From: Lachnospiraceae bacterium UBA7060
GTDB taxonomy: Bacteria; Bacillota; Clostridia; Lachnospirales; Lachnospiraceae
Direction of reading: 5' to 3'
DNA length: 8,181 nucleotides
Assembly (NCBI GenBank): GCA_002493835.1
Contig: DLAA01000074.1
Location: forward strand, 13,127-21,307
The notes beneath the pieces were generated by a model. That model had not been told where the DNA came from. It searched no databases and was given only the letters and a program-made list of their open reading frames with translations. Shown here one piece after another: positions 1 through 6,505 of this stretch; the stretch's first letter is position 1, and each line of letters opens with the position of its first letter. The position numbers were made by a program, and so were the translations under genes.

Positions 1-28
1 ACTACGCCTGCAAACTTACGACTTTTAT

Positions 29-57
29 AGTATAACATCTTCTTGACCAAAAGAAAA
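29..57 (-). promoter_or_regulatory. Possible leftward promoter for a gene left of the window
   Basis: On the minus strand an extended -10 (TGT followed by TATACT, -10 hexamer at 29-34) lies 17 bases from a weak -35, TTTTCT, at 52-57. It would drive transcription out of the left edge, divergent from the binding-protein gene. The -35 is poor and no target gene is visible, so the call is tentative. Confidence 0.3.
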
Positions 58-79
58 GCTTTTTTTCAAAAATCCTTTT

Positions 80-108
80 TTCACACCCTAGATCAATCTG
101 CATAAAGT
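80..108 (+). promoter_or_regulatory. Possible promoter of the ABC binding-protein gene
   Basis: TTCACA at 80-85 (one mismatch to TTGACA) is followed after 17 bases by TAAAGT at 103-108, four of six matches to TATAAT. A transcript would start near 115 and have a leader of about 50 bases. An overlapping TATAGT at 108-113 is an alternative -10 but lacks a -35. I see no riboswitch in this short leader. Confidence 0.35.
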
Positions 109-163
109 ATAGTAAAACAACTTTTGTGGATTGCCAAAATACATTGGCAGTCCGAGGAGGATC

Positions 164-1186
164 ATGAAAAAAACAGGCTGTTTCTTACTTACAATGCTTC
201 TTCTTGCGTGTACCTTCTGGGGCTGTGGCAGCAACGCTGAAAAACCCGCCGCCGCATCCAAATCTGACAAGACACCCGTGGTATTAAACGAAGTCGCCCA
301 CTCTATCTTTTATGCTCCCATGTATGTAGCCATCGAAGAGGGCTATTTTGCGGATGAGGGGATCGATCTGACCCTAATCACCGGCTTTGGCGCCGACAAA
401 ACTATGACCGCGCTTTTGACCGGGGAAGCCGATATTGGTTTTATGGGCAGTGAGAGCACCATATACACCTACAAGCAGGGCGCTTCCGACTATGCGGTGA
501 ACTTCGCCCAGCTTACCCAGCGGGCCGGTAATTTTCTGGTATCCAGAGAGCCCATCGATAATTTCACTTGGGATATGCTGATCGGTAAAGAAGTGCTGGG
601 CGGGCGGGCAGGCGGCATGCCAGAAATGGTATTCGAGTATATTTTAAAGAAAAACGACATTGACCCCGCAAATGATCTGTCTATAGACCAAAGTATCGAC
701 TTCGGTTCTACAGCGGCAGCATTTTCCGGCGGCCAGGGAGATTTTTCAGTTGAGTTCGAGCCCCATGCAACCTCCTTGGAGACAAAAGGCGACGGCTTCG
801 TAGTTGCTTCATTGGGAGAAGATTCCGGCTATGTGCCCTACACTGCCTTCTCCGCCAGAAAAAGCTATATCGAAAAAAATGCCGCTGTGATACAATCCTT
901 CACCCGGGCTCTGCAAAAGGGCATGGATTATGTACAGACACATTCTCCGGCAGAGATCGCAAAAGTGATCAAACCCCAGTTTGAGGAAACCGATGTTTCC
1001 ACTATTGAAACCATCGTAAAAAGGTATGCCGACCAAGATACCTGGAAAGCCGATCTGATCTTCTCGGAAGACAGCTTCACTCTTTTAGAAAACATCTTGG
1101 AAGAAGCAGGTGAACTGGACGGCCGAGTGCCTTACGACGATCTGGTAAATACCTCTTTCGCCAAGGAAGTTGTGAACCAAAACTAA
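164..1186 (+). CDS. NMT1/THI5-like ABC transporter substrate-binding lipoprotein
   Basis: Extracytoplasmic solute-binding protein of the NitT/TauT/THI5-like class, 340 residues, the usual size. Such proteins capture a small molecule outside the membrane and deliver it to an ABC permease. The family signature is residues 46-69: HSIFYAPMYVAIEEGYF, then ADEGIDL. It is followed by TALLTGEADIGFMG (82-95), the loop typical of NMT1/SsuA-like proteins. The N-terminus is a lipoprotein signal: MKK, a hydrophobic core, then Cys16 (LLAC) or Cys21 (WGCGSN, followed by a Lys/Ala/Ser linker); either could be lipidated. I chose ATG 164 because GAGGAGG at 154-160 precedes it; the frame stays open to TTG 131, but that would put eleven polar and charged residues before the signal peptide. 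The gene appears to stand alone between its own promoter and a hairpin, with no permease or ATPase gene in view. The substrate cannot be read: thiamine-precursor, sulfonate, nitrate-like or other ligands are all possible in this superfamily. Confidence 0.85.
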   Translation: MKKTGCFLLTMLLLACTFWGCGSNAEKPAAASKSDKTPVVLNEVAHSIFYAPMYVAIEEGYFADEGIDLTLITGFGADKTMTALLTGEADIGFMGSESTIYTYKQGASDYAVNFAQLTQRAGNFLVSREPIDNFTWDMLIGKEVLGGRAGGMPEMVFEYILKKNDIDPANDLSIDQSIDFGSTAAAFSGGQGDFSVEFEPHATSLETKGDGFVVASLGEDSGYVPYTAFSARKSYIEKNAAVIQSFTRALQKGMDYVQTHSPAEIAKVIKPQFEETDVSTIETIVKRYADQDTWKADLIFSEDSFTLLENILEEAGELDGRVPYDDLVNTSFAKEVVNQN

Positions 1187-1195
1187 GAAAGTCGA

Positions 1196-1221
1196 AACGC
1201 CCGGACACTTCGCCGGGCGTT
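1196..1221. terminator. GC-rich hairpin between convergent genes
   Basis: AACGCCCGG (1196-1204) and CCGGGCGTT (1213-1221) form a perfect 9-bp stem with an 8-base loop, ten bases after the stop of the binding-protein gene. It also lies downstream of the leftward HPt gene, so it probably ends transcripts from both sides. The T-tract is weak in either direction (CATTGTATTTAT rightward, TTTCGACTTTC leftward). Confidence 0.7.
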
Positions 1222-1257
1222 CATTGTATTTATCAAACAAAATATTTCCGTAGAGCG

Positions 1258-1632
1258 TTAGGATTCCCCCAGCAATTCCTTCAGAGCGTCCACCACAAAC
1301 CGGTACTGGGTAAGCATCTCCTCCACACCAACCTCCATCACCGCAAAATTTTCCTCCTTCACCGCCGACTCCTGTTCCGCAGCTAGCTGTGACAAATATG
1401 TGGCGCCTATGGACTTCATCGCATTTTTTAGACCATGCACCTCGATGCGGTAACGTTCATAATCCTTCTGTTCGTAAACGCTGCGGATGAGAGGAATTTT
1501 CTGGCTTCCCTCCTCCATGGCCGCCCAGAGCACTTCCATGTAGATCTCCTCATCACCTCCGCACAGCTTAATTCCCAGTTCCACATCAAATCCCTTGACC
1601 GTCAAGTCCTCCAATGTTCGAATTGCTCCCAT
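1258..1632 (-). CDS. Stand-alone HPt (histidine phosphotransfer) domain protein
   Basis: A 124-residue soluble protein that is essentially one HPt domain. It carries phosphoryl groups on a histidine between receiver domains of a multistep phosphorelay. The hallmark is EVHGLKNAMKSIGATYLSQL at residues 64-83: His66 in the H-x-L-K context, then the S-I-G-A turn and the helix of the four-helix bundle. N-terminal helices (about 15-62) and a C-terminal helix (about 94-122) complete the bundle. There is no kinase, receiver or signal peptide. Its ATG follows the TAA of the DUF1836 gene with no base between, and its ribosome binding site AGGAGGAA lies inside that gene's last codons, so the two are co-transcribed and probably translationally coupled. 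The nearby hybrid kinase at 3045-6176 has two receivers and no HPt, which makes it the likely partner (inference). The fold is clear; the partner is not proven. Confidence 0.88.
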   Translation of the reverse strand: MGAIRTLEDLTVKGFDVELGIKLCGGDEEIYMEVLWAAMEEGSQKIPLIRSVYEQKDYERYRIEVHGLKNAMKSIGATYLSQLAAEQESAVKEENFAVMEVGVEEMLTQYRFVVDALKELLGES

Positions 1633-2271
1633 TTATTCTTCCTCCTGACCTTTTCCCTTTTTTCTTCCCACTTCATCGCGCCTATCCGTAAAACCGTCAA
1701 TCATCTTTTCAATCAACAGCTTCTTGACATACACATCAAAGCTTAACATACAGACAAAAGAAAAAATTTTCAAAAATTTTCGGTCCTTCTCGGGCGCATC
1801 CTCAAAGGTATTCTGAGCAATCCGAAACTTTTCCTCCACATCTGCCTTTAAATTATCCTTCTGTCTGCGCTCCAGCCCGAAAACCTCCTCATAGACGCGG
1901 GCAAGGTCATAAGCTTCCCCATTTTGAAAATAGCAGTCTGTAATCGGCTCCAAAAGCTCCTGAATATCGCTGATTGACAGTATCCCTTTGTAATAATAGA
2001 TAAAGATCAGAAGAAGCACATGATCTTTTGAATATTTTTTTTTGAGGGGAGGCGGAATTAAGTCGTTCTTTGCATAATTGTTAATCATAGTCTTCGTTAG
2101 AATCTTGTCCTCCCCAGGGTTTCTGGTAGTATTTTTCAGATGTGATTCCATAAATGTCGTCACCTGATCCACGTAAAGATCAATATCCGGAATATCTTCC
2201 GCCCTAATATACTCTATCCTGTCCAGACTCCCTTTAATGCTATTTAGCAAATCCTCAATGTCAATCGTCAT
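1633..2271 (-). CDS. DUF1836 domain protein (MerR-like helix-turn-helix)
   Basis: A 212-residue cytoplasmic protein of the DUF1836 family, found mainly in Firmicutes and of unknown function. The recognisable core, about residues 56-110, begins TKTMINNYAKNDLIPPPLKK, continues with KYSKDHVLLLIFIYYYKG and ends SISDIQELLEPI. The LIPPP...KYSKDH pattern resembles the winged helix-turn-helix of MerR proteins, so DNA binding is plausible but unproven. The C-terminal part (about 120-195) is predicted helical with no known ligand site, and the tail is highly charged (KKGKGQEEE). I start at ATG 2271 because GGAG lies five bases upstream; the frame is open for 13 more codons (MCRRSKLLGYGEK) without a comparable site. 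A strong promoter lies at 2416-2444. The HPt gene is directly downstream and coupled, a pairing that hints at a signalling role. Family assignment is good; function is open. Confidence 0.82.
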   Translation of the reverse strand: MTIDIEDLLNSIKGSLDRIEYIRAEDIPDIDLYVDQVTTFMESHLKNTTRNPGEDKILTKTMINNYAKNDLIPPPLKKKYSKDHVLLLIFIYYYKGILSISDIQELLEPITDCYFQNGEAYDLARVYEEVFGLERRQKDNLKADVEEKFRIAQNTFEDAPEKDRKFLKIFSFVCMLSFDVYVKKLLIEKMIDGFTDRRDEVGRKKGKGQEEE

Positions 2272-2409
2272 TTTTTCTCCATATCCAAGCAGTTTACTGC
2301 GGCGACACATACCCGTATTATCAGGTCTTCTGAAAGAACACCCTAATCCCCGGCAGCGCGCAAGGTATACTTGAGACTCCGGCTCATAATTCCGCCGCTT
2401 CTATTTCTT
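2272..2409 (-). other. Untranslated leader of the DUF1836-HPt transcript
   Basis: About 138 bases separate the predicted transcription start (near 2409) from the DUF1836 start codon. GCGGCG (read leftward at 2398-2393) can pair with CGCCGC (2304-2299) to close about 88 bases, and a CCGG pair (2379-2382 with 2350-2353) lies within. This suggests some folding, but I recognise no riboswitch or T-box motif. The only extra reading frame is the 13-codon extension of the DUF1836 gene. Confidence 0.3.
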
Positions 2410-2415
2410 TCTTTA

Positions 2416-2444
2416 ATTATATATTTTTCGTCTCCGCATGACAA
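2416..2444 (-). promoter_or_regulatory. Sigma-A promoter of the DUF1836-HPt operon
   Basis: On the minus strand TTGTCA (2444-2439) and a perfect TATAAT (2421-2416) are separated by exactly 17 bases. This is the best-formed promoter in the window. The predicted transcript starts near 2409 and runs through DUF1836 and HPt to the hairpin at 1196-1221. Confidence 0.75.
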
Positions 2445-2478
2445 GTATTTTATCGTCTTTCATCACACTGCTTTACAT

Positions 2479-2540
2479 TTTGTTAAGGTCAAGCAGGCAT
2501 GCCTTGTAAGGGGTATATCTACTTGACCTTTGTCAACAAA
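2479..2540. repeat. Large inverted repeat in the divergent spacer, possible shared operator
   Basis: The left arm TTTGTTAAGGTCAAG (2479-2493) is complementary to CTTGACCTT (2522-2530) plus AACAAA (2535-2540), with a four-base bulge TGTC: 15 paired positions in all. Inside it are two smaller palindromes: GGCATGCC (2496-2503) and TTGAC-N4-GTCAA (2523-2536). The element lies between the leftward -35 at 2439-2444 and the rightward -35 at 2567-2572, overlapping neither. It resembles a regulator-binding region acting on both promoters. The AGGTCAA half-sites recall a CtsR heptad, but the tandem arrangement is missing, so no regulator is assigned. Confidence 0.45.
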
Positions 2541-2566
2541 TATATCATCTGCAAGCATCCCAATAG

Positions 2567-2595
2567 TTTACAAAAAAGCACGACTGTGATATATT
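2567..2595 (+). promoter_or_regulatory. Extended -10 promoter of yerC and probably the kinase
   Basis: TTTACA (2567-2572), a 17-base spacer and TATATT (2590-2595), with TG one base before the -10 hexamer. Transcription should start near 2602, leaving a leader of about 57 bases before yerC. No clear terminator or second good promoter separates yerC from the kinase gene, so this promoter may serve both. Confidence 0.68.
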
Positions 2596-2658
2596 CATAC
2601 ATACCATTAAAGTTTTAACGCGCGAAAGCCGCACAGTCTTTTCAGATCGGGGGAAGCA

Positions 2659-2946
2659 ATGAATAAAAAAATTAAAACTGACGCTGTTGACCATCTGTTT
2701 CAGGCTGTCCTCTGCCTGAAAACTCAGGATGAATGCTACAGTTTCTTCGAAGATTTATGCACCGTCAACGAGCTTCTGTCGCTATCCCAGCGCTTCGAGG
2801 TAGCTTCCATGCTCAAGCAGCACAAGACCTATCTTGAAATTGCTGAAAAAACAGGGGCATCGACAGCTACCATCAGCAGGGTCAATCGATCTTTAAATTA
2901 TGGAAACGACGGTTATGAATTAATTTTCAATCGATTGGAGCCATAA
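2659..2946 (+). CDS. yerC: YerC/YecD family TrpR-like DNA-binding protein
   Basis: A 95-residue protein of the YerC/YecD family, related to the tryptophan repressor fold: small, all-helical, expected to be dimeric. It matches the family in length and layout. An N-terminal dimerisation region includes DAVDHLFQAVLCLKTQDEC and FFEDLCTVNELLSLSQRFEV. A helix-turn-helix follows at about residues 56-80 (KTYLEIAEKTGASTATISRV), and the family C-terminus reads NRSLNYGNDGYELIFNRL. Target genes and any ligand are not known to me; tryptophan binding should not be assumed. The start ATG 2659 has the purine-rich GGGGGAAG at 2649-2656. It is the first gene of the rightward unit, 98 bases ahead of the hybrid kinase, and faces the DUF1836-HPt operon. 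Whether it regulates this locus is inference. Confidence 0.88.
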   Translation: MNKKIKTDAVDHLFQAVLCLKTQDECYSFFEDLCTVNELLSLSQRFEVASMLKQHKTYLEIAEKTGASTATISRVNRSLNYGNDGYELIFNRLEP

Positions 2947-3044
2947 AAGAAAGTCCTTTCACACTTTTGCAGAACCAAAAACACAATTTCTAATGTCGTT
3001 AACTATAGAAATAGCAACCACTTATAAAAGTGAGGGAGAACAAA

Positions 3045-6000
3045 ATGTATACCTGTTGTCTTCATATCTATCTCGCCGGGCATCCCAGCCACGCCTTAGA
3101 CGTGATCCAAAGGATGCCCTCATTGGAACATTTTACCCATATTTTTTTTGAGAGTGAAGATCCTGAGCCCGCTTCCGCAGCGAAGGCGGATGTCATTATA
3201 GCTGATCTTTCAAATATGGATCTTATTTTTGCGCTGCCAATTCTTCTGCAAAACCGCAGTTCCAATGCGCAGATTCTTTTGCTTGCAAATAAAAAGCAGG
3301 TGCAATCCCTCTGCGCCTCTCCACATCTTACAGATATTACAGATATCTGGACTACTCCCATATCAGATGAAGAAGTTCGGTTCCGCTTTCTGCGCTGGCA
3401 GCAAACCTGCAAGATGAGCCGAGACTTCTGGCAGACAAGCCAGTATCTTGAGACAACAATAAACCATATTCCGAATCTGATCTGGTATAAGGACAAAAAC
3501 GGCGTCCACGAAAAAGTAAATGACAGTTTCTGTAAAGTAGTCAACAAAGCCAAAGAGCAGGTGGAGGGAAAGCGGCACGCCTACATATGGGATGTGGAGG
3601 ATGATGATCCCGCCTGTATCGAATCAGAACATCAGGTTATGAGTAAAAAAATAACCAGTGTAACAGAGGAGACCATAAAAACCGGAGACGGCCTTAGAAC
3701 TCTGATGTGTTACAAGTCTCCTCTTTATAATTTGGATAACAGCGTCATGGGCACTGTGGGAGTAGCAATTGATGTAACGAAAGAACGGGCTTATGAACAG
3801 GAGATCATCCACAAAAACAGAACACTGGAAACCATCCTCGCCACAATAGACTGCGGTGTTATGAACCACACTCTAAGTGATTCACGTATTCTGAATATAA
3901 ACAGAGCTGCCCTCAAAATACTGGGATACGAAACACTGGAAGAATTGACAGCAGACGGTTTTGATCTGGTAGCCGCCTCTGTTGTGGAGAAAGAATATCT
4001 GCGCAGCAATATTCGAACATTAAAAAAAGCAGGGGATACCGTCAATGTAGAATACCGCGTCCGGCACAAAGATGGAGAAATTCTCCATGTCATGGGCGCT
4101 ATTAAACTCTATGAAGAAAACGGGGAACTCTTCTGCCAACGTTATCTGATTGACTGCACAGAGAAGAAACTCCAGGAAAAGAAAATCGAACGAAAGCAAA
4201 TGGAATTGGTGCAGGCGTTGAGCATGGACTTCAATCTGGTCTGTTTCGTAGACCCGGAAACAGGTCAGGCAACCCCGATCCGCGCCGACGGCCATGGTGC
4301 CAACCGCATTTTCGACGGTATGGTTCCCCTGAAAGAAAGTATGGAATCATACATACAAAACAACGTATACGAAGATGACAAGGCAATATTACAAAAGGCA
4401 GTTTCTTTGGACAATCTACAGGCAGAACTGGCAAATAAAAAAGTATATACAATAAATTATCGTAAAGAAAAAAACGGGGAAATTATCTATTTCCAAATGA
4501 AAGCTGTAAGTGTCGGAACAGAGGACGGCAGCCTGGGTATCGTCCTTGGTTTTCGAAGTGTGGATGCAGAAATACGCAGGGAAATGGAACAAAATACACT
4601 GCTTGAAGCCGCTCTCTCTCAAGCCAACAGAGCCAGCAAAGCTAAAAGCGTATTTCTGTCAAACATGTCCCACGATATCCGTACTCCGATGAATGCCATC
4701 GTCGGCTTCACAAATCTGGCAATCATGCACATTGACCAGCCGGAACAAGTTGCTGAATACTTGAAAAAAATTCAGACTTCAGGCAACCATCTGCTGAGCC
4801 TGATTAATGATATATTAGATATGAGCCGAATTGAGAGCGGCAAAATCCATCTGGATGAAACGCTGTGCAGCCTTCCTGATATTTTATACGGTCTGCGCAA
4901 TATTTTGCAGGCAGATATCCACGCCAAACAACTGGAACTGCAGATTGACACGGTGGATGTAATTGACGAAGAAATCTACTGTGACAAGCTCCGGCTGAAT
5001 CAAGTGCTTTTAAATCTGCTCGGCAATGCCGTAAAATATACGCGCGCCGGTGGAAATGTCAGTATGAGGATCATAGAAAAACCTGGAGCTCCCACTGGTT
5101 ATGCCAATTACGAATTCTCTATCAAAGATAATGGCATCGGCATGAGCCCAGAATTTGTTGAGCATATCTTCGAGCCCTTTGAGCGGGAACGCAACAGTAC
5201 CATCAGTAAAATCCAGGGAACCGGCCTTGGCATGGCCATCACAAAAAATATTGTAGATATGATGAACGGCTCAATTTCAGTAACAAGCGAACCAGGTGTT
5301 GGAAGCGAATTTACAGTGTCCTTTACCTTCCGTCTGCACGCTGAAAAGAAAGAAGTATGTATCATACCAGAATTTAAGAACTGTAAAGCTCTTGTGGTAG
5401 ATGACGATTTCAATACCTGTGACAGTGTTTCTTATATGCTGGGGCAGCTTGGCCTGCAGGCCGAGTGGACTCTGTCCGGCAAAGAAGCTGTACTGCGAAG
5501 CCGCCAGGCTGTCATGCGAGGCACAGATTATGCGTTGTACATTGTCGACTGGCTGCTCCCGGACATGAACGGCGTCGAGGTAACGAGGCGAATCCGAAAG
5601 GAAACCGGAGACAATGTACCTGTCATTATTCTGACTGCTTACGACTGGGCCGATATTGAAACAGAGGCAAAAGAGGCCGGTGTCACAGCCTTCTGTGGTA
5701 AGCCCTTGTTCTTGTCAGAACTCAGTTCCTGTCTCCAGTCTGTGCTTCAGCCGGAGAAAGAAGAAAAAGAAAGCGTTCAGGAAAAGGCAGCCCCCCGCCA
5801 TACCGGCAGGCTTCTGCTCGCAGAAGATGTGGAAATGAACCAGGAAATTGCGGTTGCAATTCTTGAAAATGCCGGCTTTCAAGTGGATGTTGCGGAAAAC
5901 GGCCAGATTGCCGTCGATATGCTTGAAAAGTCGGAACCGGGCTTCTATCAGGCAGTACTGATGGACGTGCAAATGCCTGTAATGGATGGATATGAAGCAA

Positions 6001-6176
6001 CAAAAAAAATACGTCATCTGGATAACCACCAACTGTCCTCTATCCCTATCATAGCCATGACAGCCAACGCTTTTACAGAAGACCGTGACGCTGCCCTCAG
6101 AAGCGGTATGAACGGACATATAGCTAAACCTATCAATATACAGGTGCTGTTTGATACCCTTGACAGCATACTATAA
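3045..6176 (+). CDS. PAS-domain hybrid sensor histidine kinase with two receivers
   Basis: A 1043-residue multidomain kinase that should autophosphorylate on His and pass phosphate to its own receivers. Domains in order: degenerate receiver-like region (about 1-118); PAS (about 133-250, INHIPNLIWYKDKNG); PAS (about 258-382, ILATIDCGVMNH); a third PAS-like region (about 390-512, FNLVCFVDPETGQATPI); HisKA with SHDIRTPMN, His543; HATPase with N-box NLLGNAVKYT (Asn657/Asn661), DNGIGM (695-700) and GTGLGM (725-730); receiver 1 (Asp786/Asp787, Asp835, Thr864, Lys886); receiver 2 (Glu927/Asp928, Asp974, Thr1006, Lys1028). Catalytic residues of the kinase and both C-terminal receivers are intact. There is no transmembrane segment or signal peptide, so it senses a cytoplasmic cue; no PAS ligand can be read. 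It lacks an HPt domain, and a stand-alone HPt is encoded at 1258-1632. Start ATG 3045 follows GAGGGAG at 3032-3038; an in-frame GTG at 3030 overlaps that site and is less likely. A small CACTT/AAGTG hairpin (3019-3032) touches the site. It probably shares the yerC promoter. Confidence 0.92.
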   Translation: MYTCCLHIYLAGHPSHALDVIQRMPSLEHFTHIFFESEDPEPASAAKADVIIADLSNMDLIFALPILLQNRSSNAQILLLANKKQVQSLCASPHLTDITDIWTTPISDEEVRFRFLRWQQTCKMSRDFWQTSQYLETTINHIPNLIWYKDKNGVHEKVNDSFCKVVNKAKEQVEGKRHAYIWDVEDDDPACIESEHQVMSKKITSVTEETIKTGDGLRTLMCYKSPLYNLDNSVMGTVGVAIDVTKERAYEQEIIHKNRTLETILATIDCGVMNHTLSDSRILNINRAALKILGYETLEELTADGFDLVAASVVEKEYLRSNIRTLKKAGDTVNVEYRVRHKDGEILHVMGAIKLYEENGELFCQRYLIDCTEKKLQEKKIERKQMELVQALSMDFNLVCFVDPETGQATPIRADGHGANRIFDGMVPLKESMESYIQNNVYEDDKAILQKAVSLDNLQAELANKKVYTINYRKEKNGEIIYFQMKAVSVGTEDGSLGIVLGFRSVDAEIRREMEQNTLLEAALSQANRASKAKSVFLSNMSHDIRTPMNAIVGFTNLAIMHIDQPEQVAEYLKKIQTSGNHLLSLINDILDMSRIESGKIHLDETLCSLPDILYGLRNILQADIHAKQLELQIDTVDVIDEEIYCDKLRLNQVLLNLLGNAVKYTRAGGNVSMRIIEKPGAPTGYANYEFSIKDNGIGMSPEFVEHIFEPFERERNSTISKIQGTGLGMAITKNIVDMMNGSISVTSEPGVGSEFTVSFTFRLHAEKKEVCIIPEFKNCKALVVDDDFNTCDSVSYMLGQLGLQAEWTLSGKEAVLRSRQAVMRGTDYALYIVDWLLPDMNGVEVTRRIRKETGDNVPVIILTAYDWADIETEAKEAGVTAFCGKPLFLSELSSCLQSVLQPEKEEKESVQEKAAPRHTGRLLLAEDVEMNQEIAVAILENAGFQVDVAENGQIAVDMLEKSEPGFYQAVLMDVQMPVMDGYEATKKIRHLDNHQLSSIPIIAMTANAFTEDRDAALRSGMNGHIAKPINIQVLFDTLDSIL

Positions 6177-6203
6177 ATGTTTTGCTAATTCGTAAAACAA
6201 TAC

Positions 6204-6232
6204 TTTACATTTTATAAAATTTGTGCTATTCT
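6204..6232 (+). promoter_or_regulatory. Extended -10 promoter of the cold-shock gene
   Basis: TTTACA (6204-6209), a 17-base AT-rich spacer and TATTCT (6227-6232), with TG one base before the -10. Transcription would start near 6239. The kinase gene upstream ends at 6176 without a recognisable strong terminator, so some readthrough into csp is possible. Confidence 0.65.
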
Positions 6233-6238
6233 ATGGGT

Positions 6239-6252
6239 GTTGTCATATCAAC
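6239..6252 (+). promoter_or_regulatory. Short stem at the 5' end of the csp leader
   Basis: GTTG and CAAC flank the six-base loop TCATAT right at the predicted transcript start, followed by a U-rich stretch before the ribosome binding site. The leader is only about 46 bases, much shorter than that of E. coli cspA. A role in mRNA stability or cold response is conceivable but unsupported beyond position. Confidence 0.3.
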
Positions 6253-6284
6253 GTAACTTTTTTATTATTTTTGGAGGTATTATT

Positions 6285-6485
6285 ATGAACAGAGGTACAG
6301 TAAAGTGGTTTAACAACCAAAAGGGCTATGGTTTCATCTCTGACGAGCAGGGAAACGACGTATTCGTTCACTACTCCGGGCTCAACATGGAAGGTTTCAA
6401 GTCCCTCGATGAGGGTGCTGAGGTTGAGTATGAAGTAGTAAATGGCGAGAAGGGACCTCAGGCCGTAAACGTAACAAAGTTATAA
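6285..6485 (+). CDS. Cold-shock protein, CspA family RNA chaperone
   Basis: A 66-residue single cold-shock (OB-fold) domain that binds single-stranded RNA and DNA and keeps mRNA unfolded, in the cytoplasm. It opens with the family hallmark GTVKWFNNQKGYGFI. RNP1 is KGYGFI (13-18) and RNP2 is VFVHY (26-30). The end, GPQAVNVTKL, is also typical, so the protein is complete. One small variation: RNP2 ends HYSGL where most family members have HFSAI or HFSGI, a conservative change. The ATG follows GGAGG at 6273-6277 with a seven-base spacer; an upstream in-frame ATG at 6237 lies at the predicted transcript start and would add a non-family extension, so it is rejected. It appears monocistronic, between its own promoter and the strong terminator at 6610-6640. 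Genomes of this group carry several csp paralogues, so I give no letter. Confidence 0.95.
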   Translation: MNRGTVKWFNNQKGYGFISDEQGNDVFVHYSGLNMEGFKSLDEGAEVEYEVVNGEKGPQAVNVTKL

Positions 6486-6505
6486 GAGCTTTTGCCTCTT
6501 ATAAC
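6479..6505 (+). other. Stem-loop overlapping the csp stop codon
   Basis: GTTATAAGAG (6479-6488) pairs perfectly with CTCTTATAAC (6496-6505), a 10-bp stem with loop CTTTTGC; the TAA stop at 6483-6485 lies in the left arm. No T-tract follows, so it is unlikely to be an intrinsic terminator. It may protect the mRNA 3' region. The next hundred bases, to 6609, hold only a weak CATCG/CGATG pairing (6505-6509 with 6523-6527) and a direct repeat TGTTCTTAA (6532-6540 and 6547-6555). Confidence 0.5.

Noticed and set aside
2295..2345. TPP-riboswitch-like words (AGGGTGTTC, GACCTGATAATAC) on the minus strand before DUF1836
   Set aside because: The CTGAGA element and the GCGTAGGGA end of the TPP core are absent, and DUF1836 is not a thiamine gene; the match is probably chance.
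2485..2493. CtsR-like heptad AGGTCAA in the divergent spacer
   Set aside because: CtsR sites are tandem direct heptads near chaperone or protease genes; here the copies are inverted and no such gene is present.
3068..3553. Long minus-strand frame inside the kinase gene
   Set aside because: It is a shadow of a strongly conserved kinase reading frame, with no ribosome binding site or recognisable family.
6179..6198. GTTTT/AAAAC pairing after the kinase stop as a terminator
   Set aside because: A five-base AT stem with a ten-base loop and no T-run is too weak to call.
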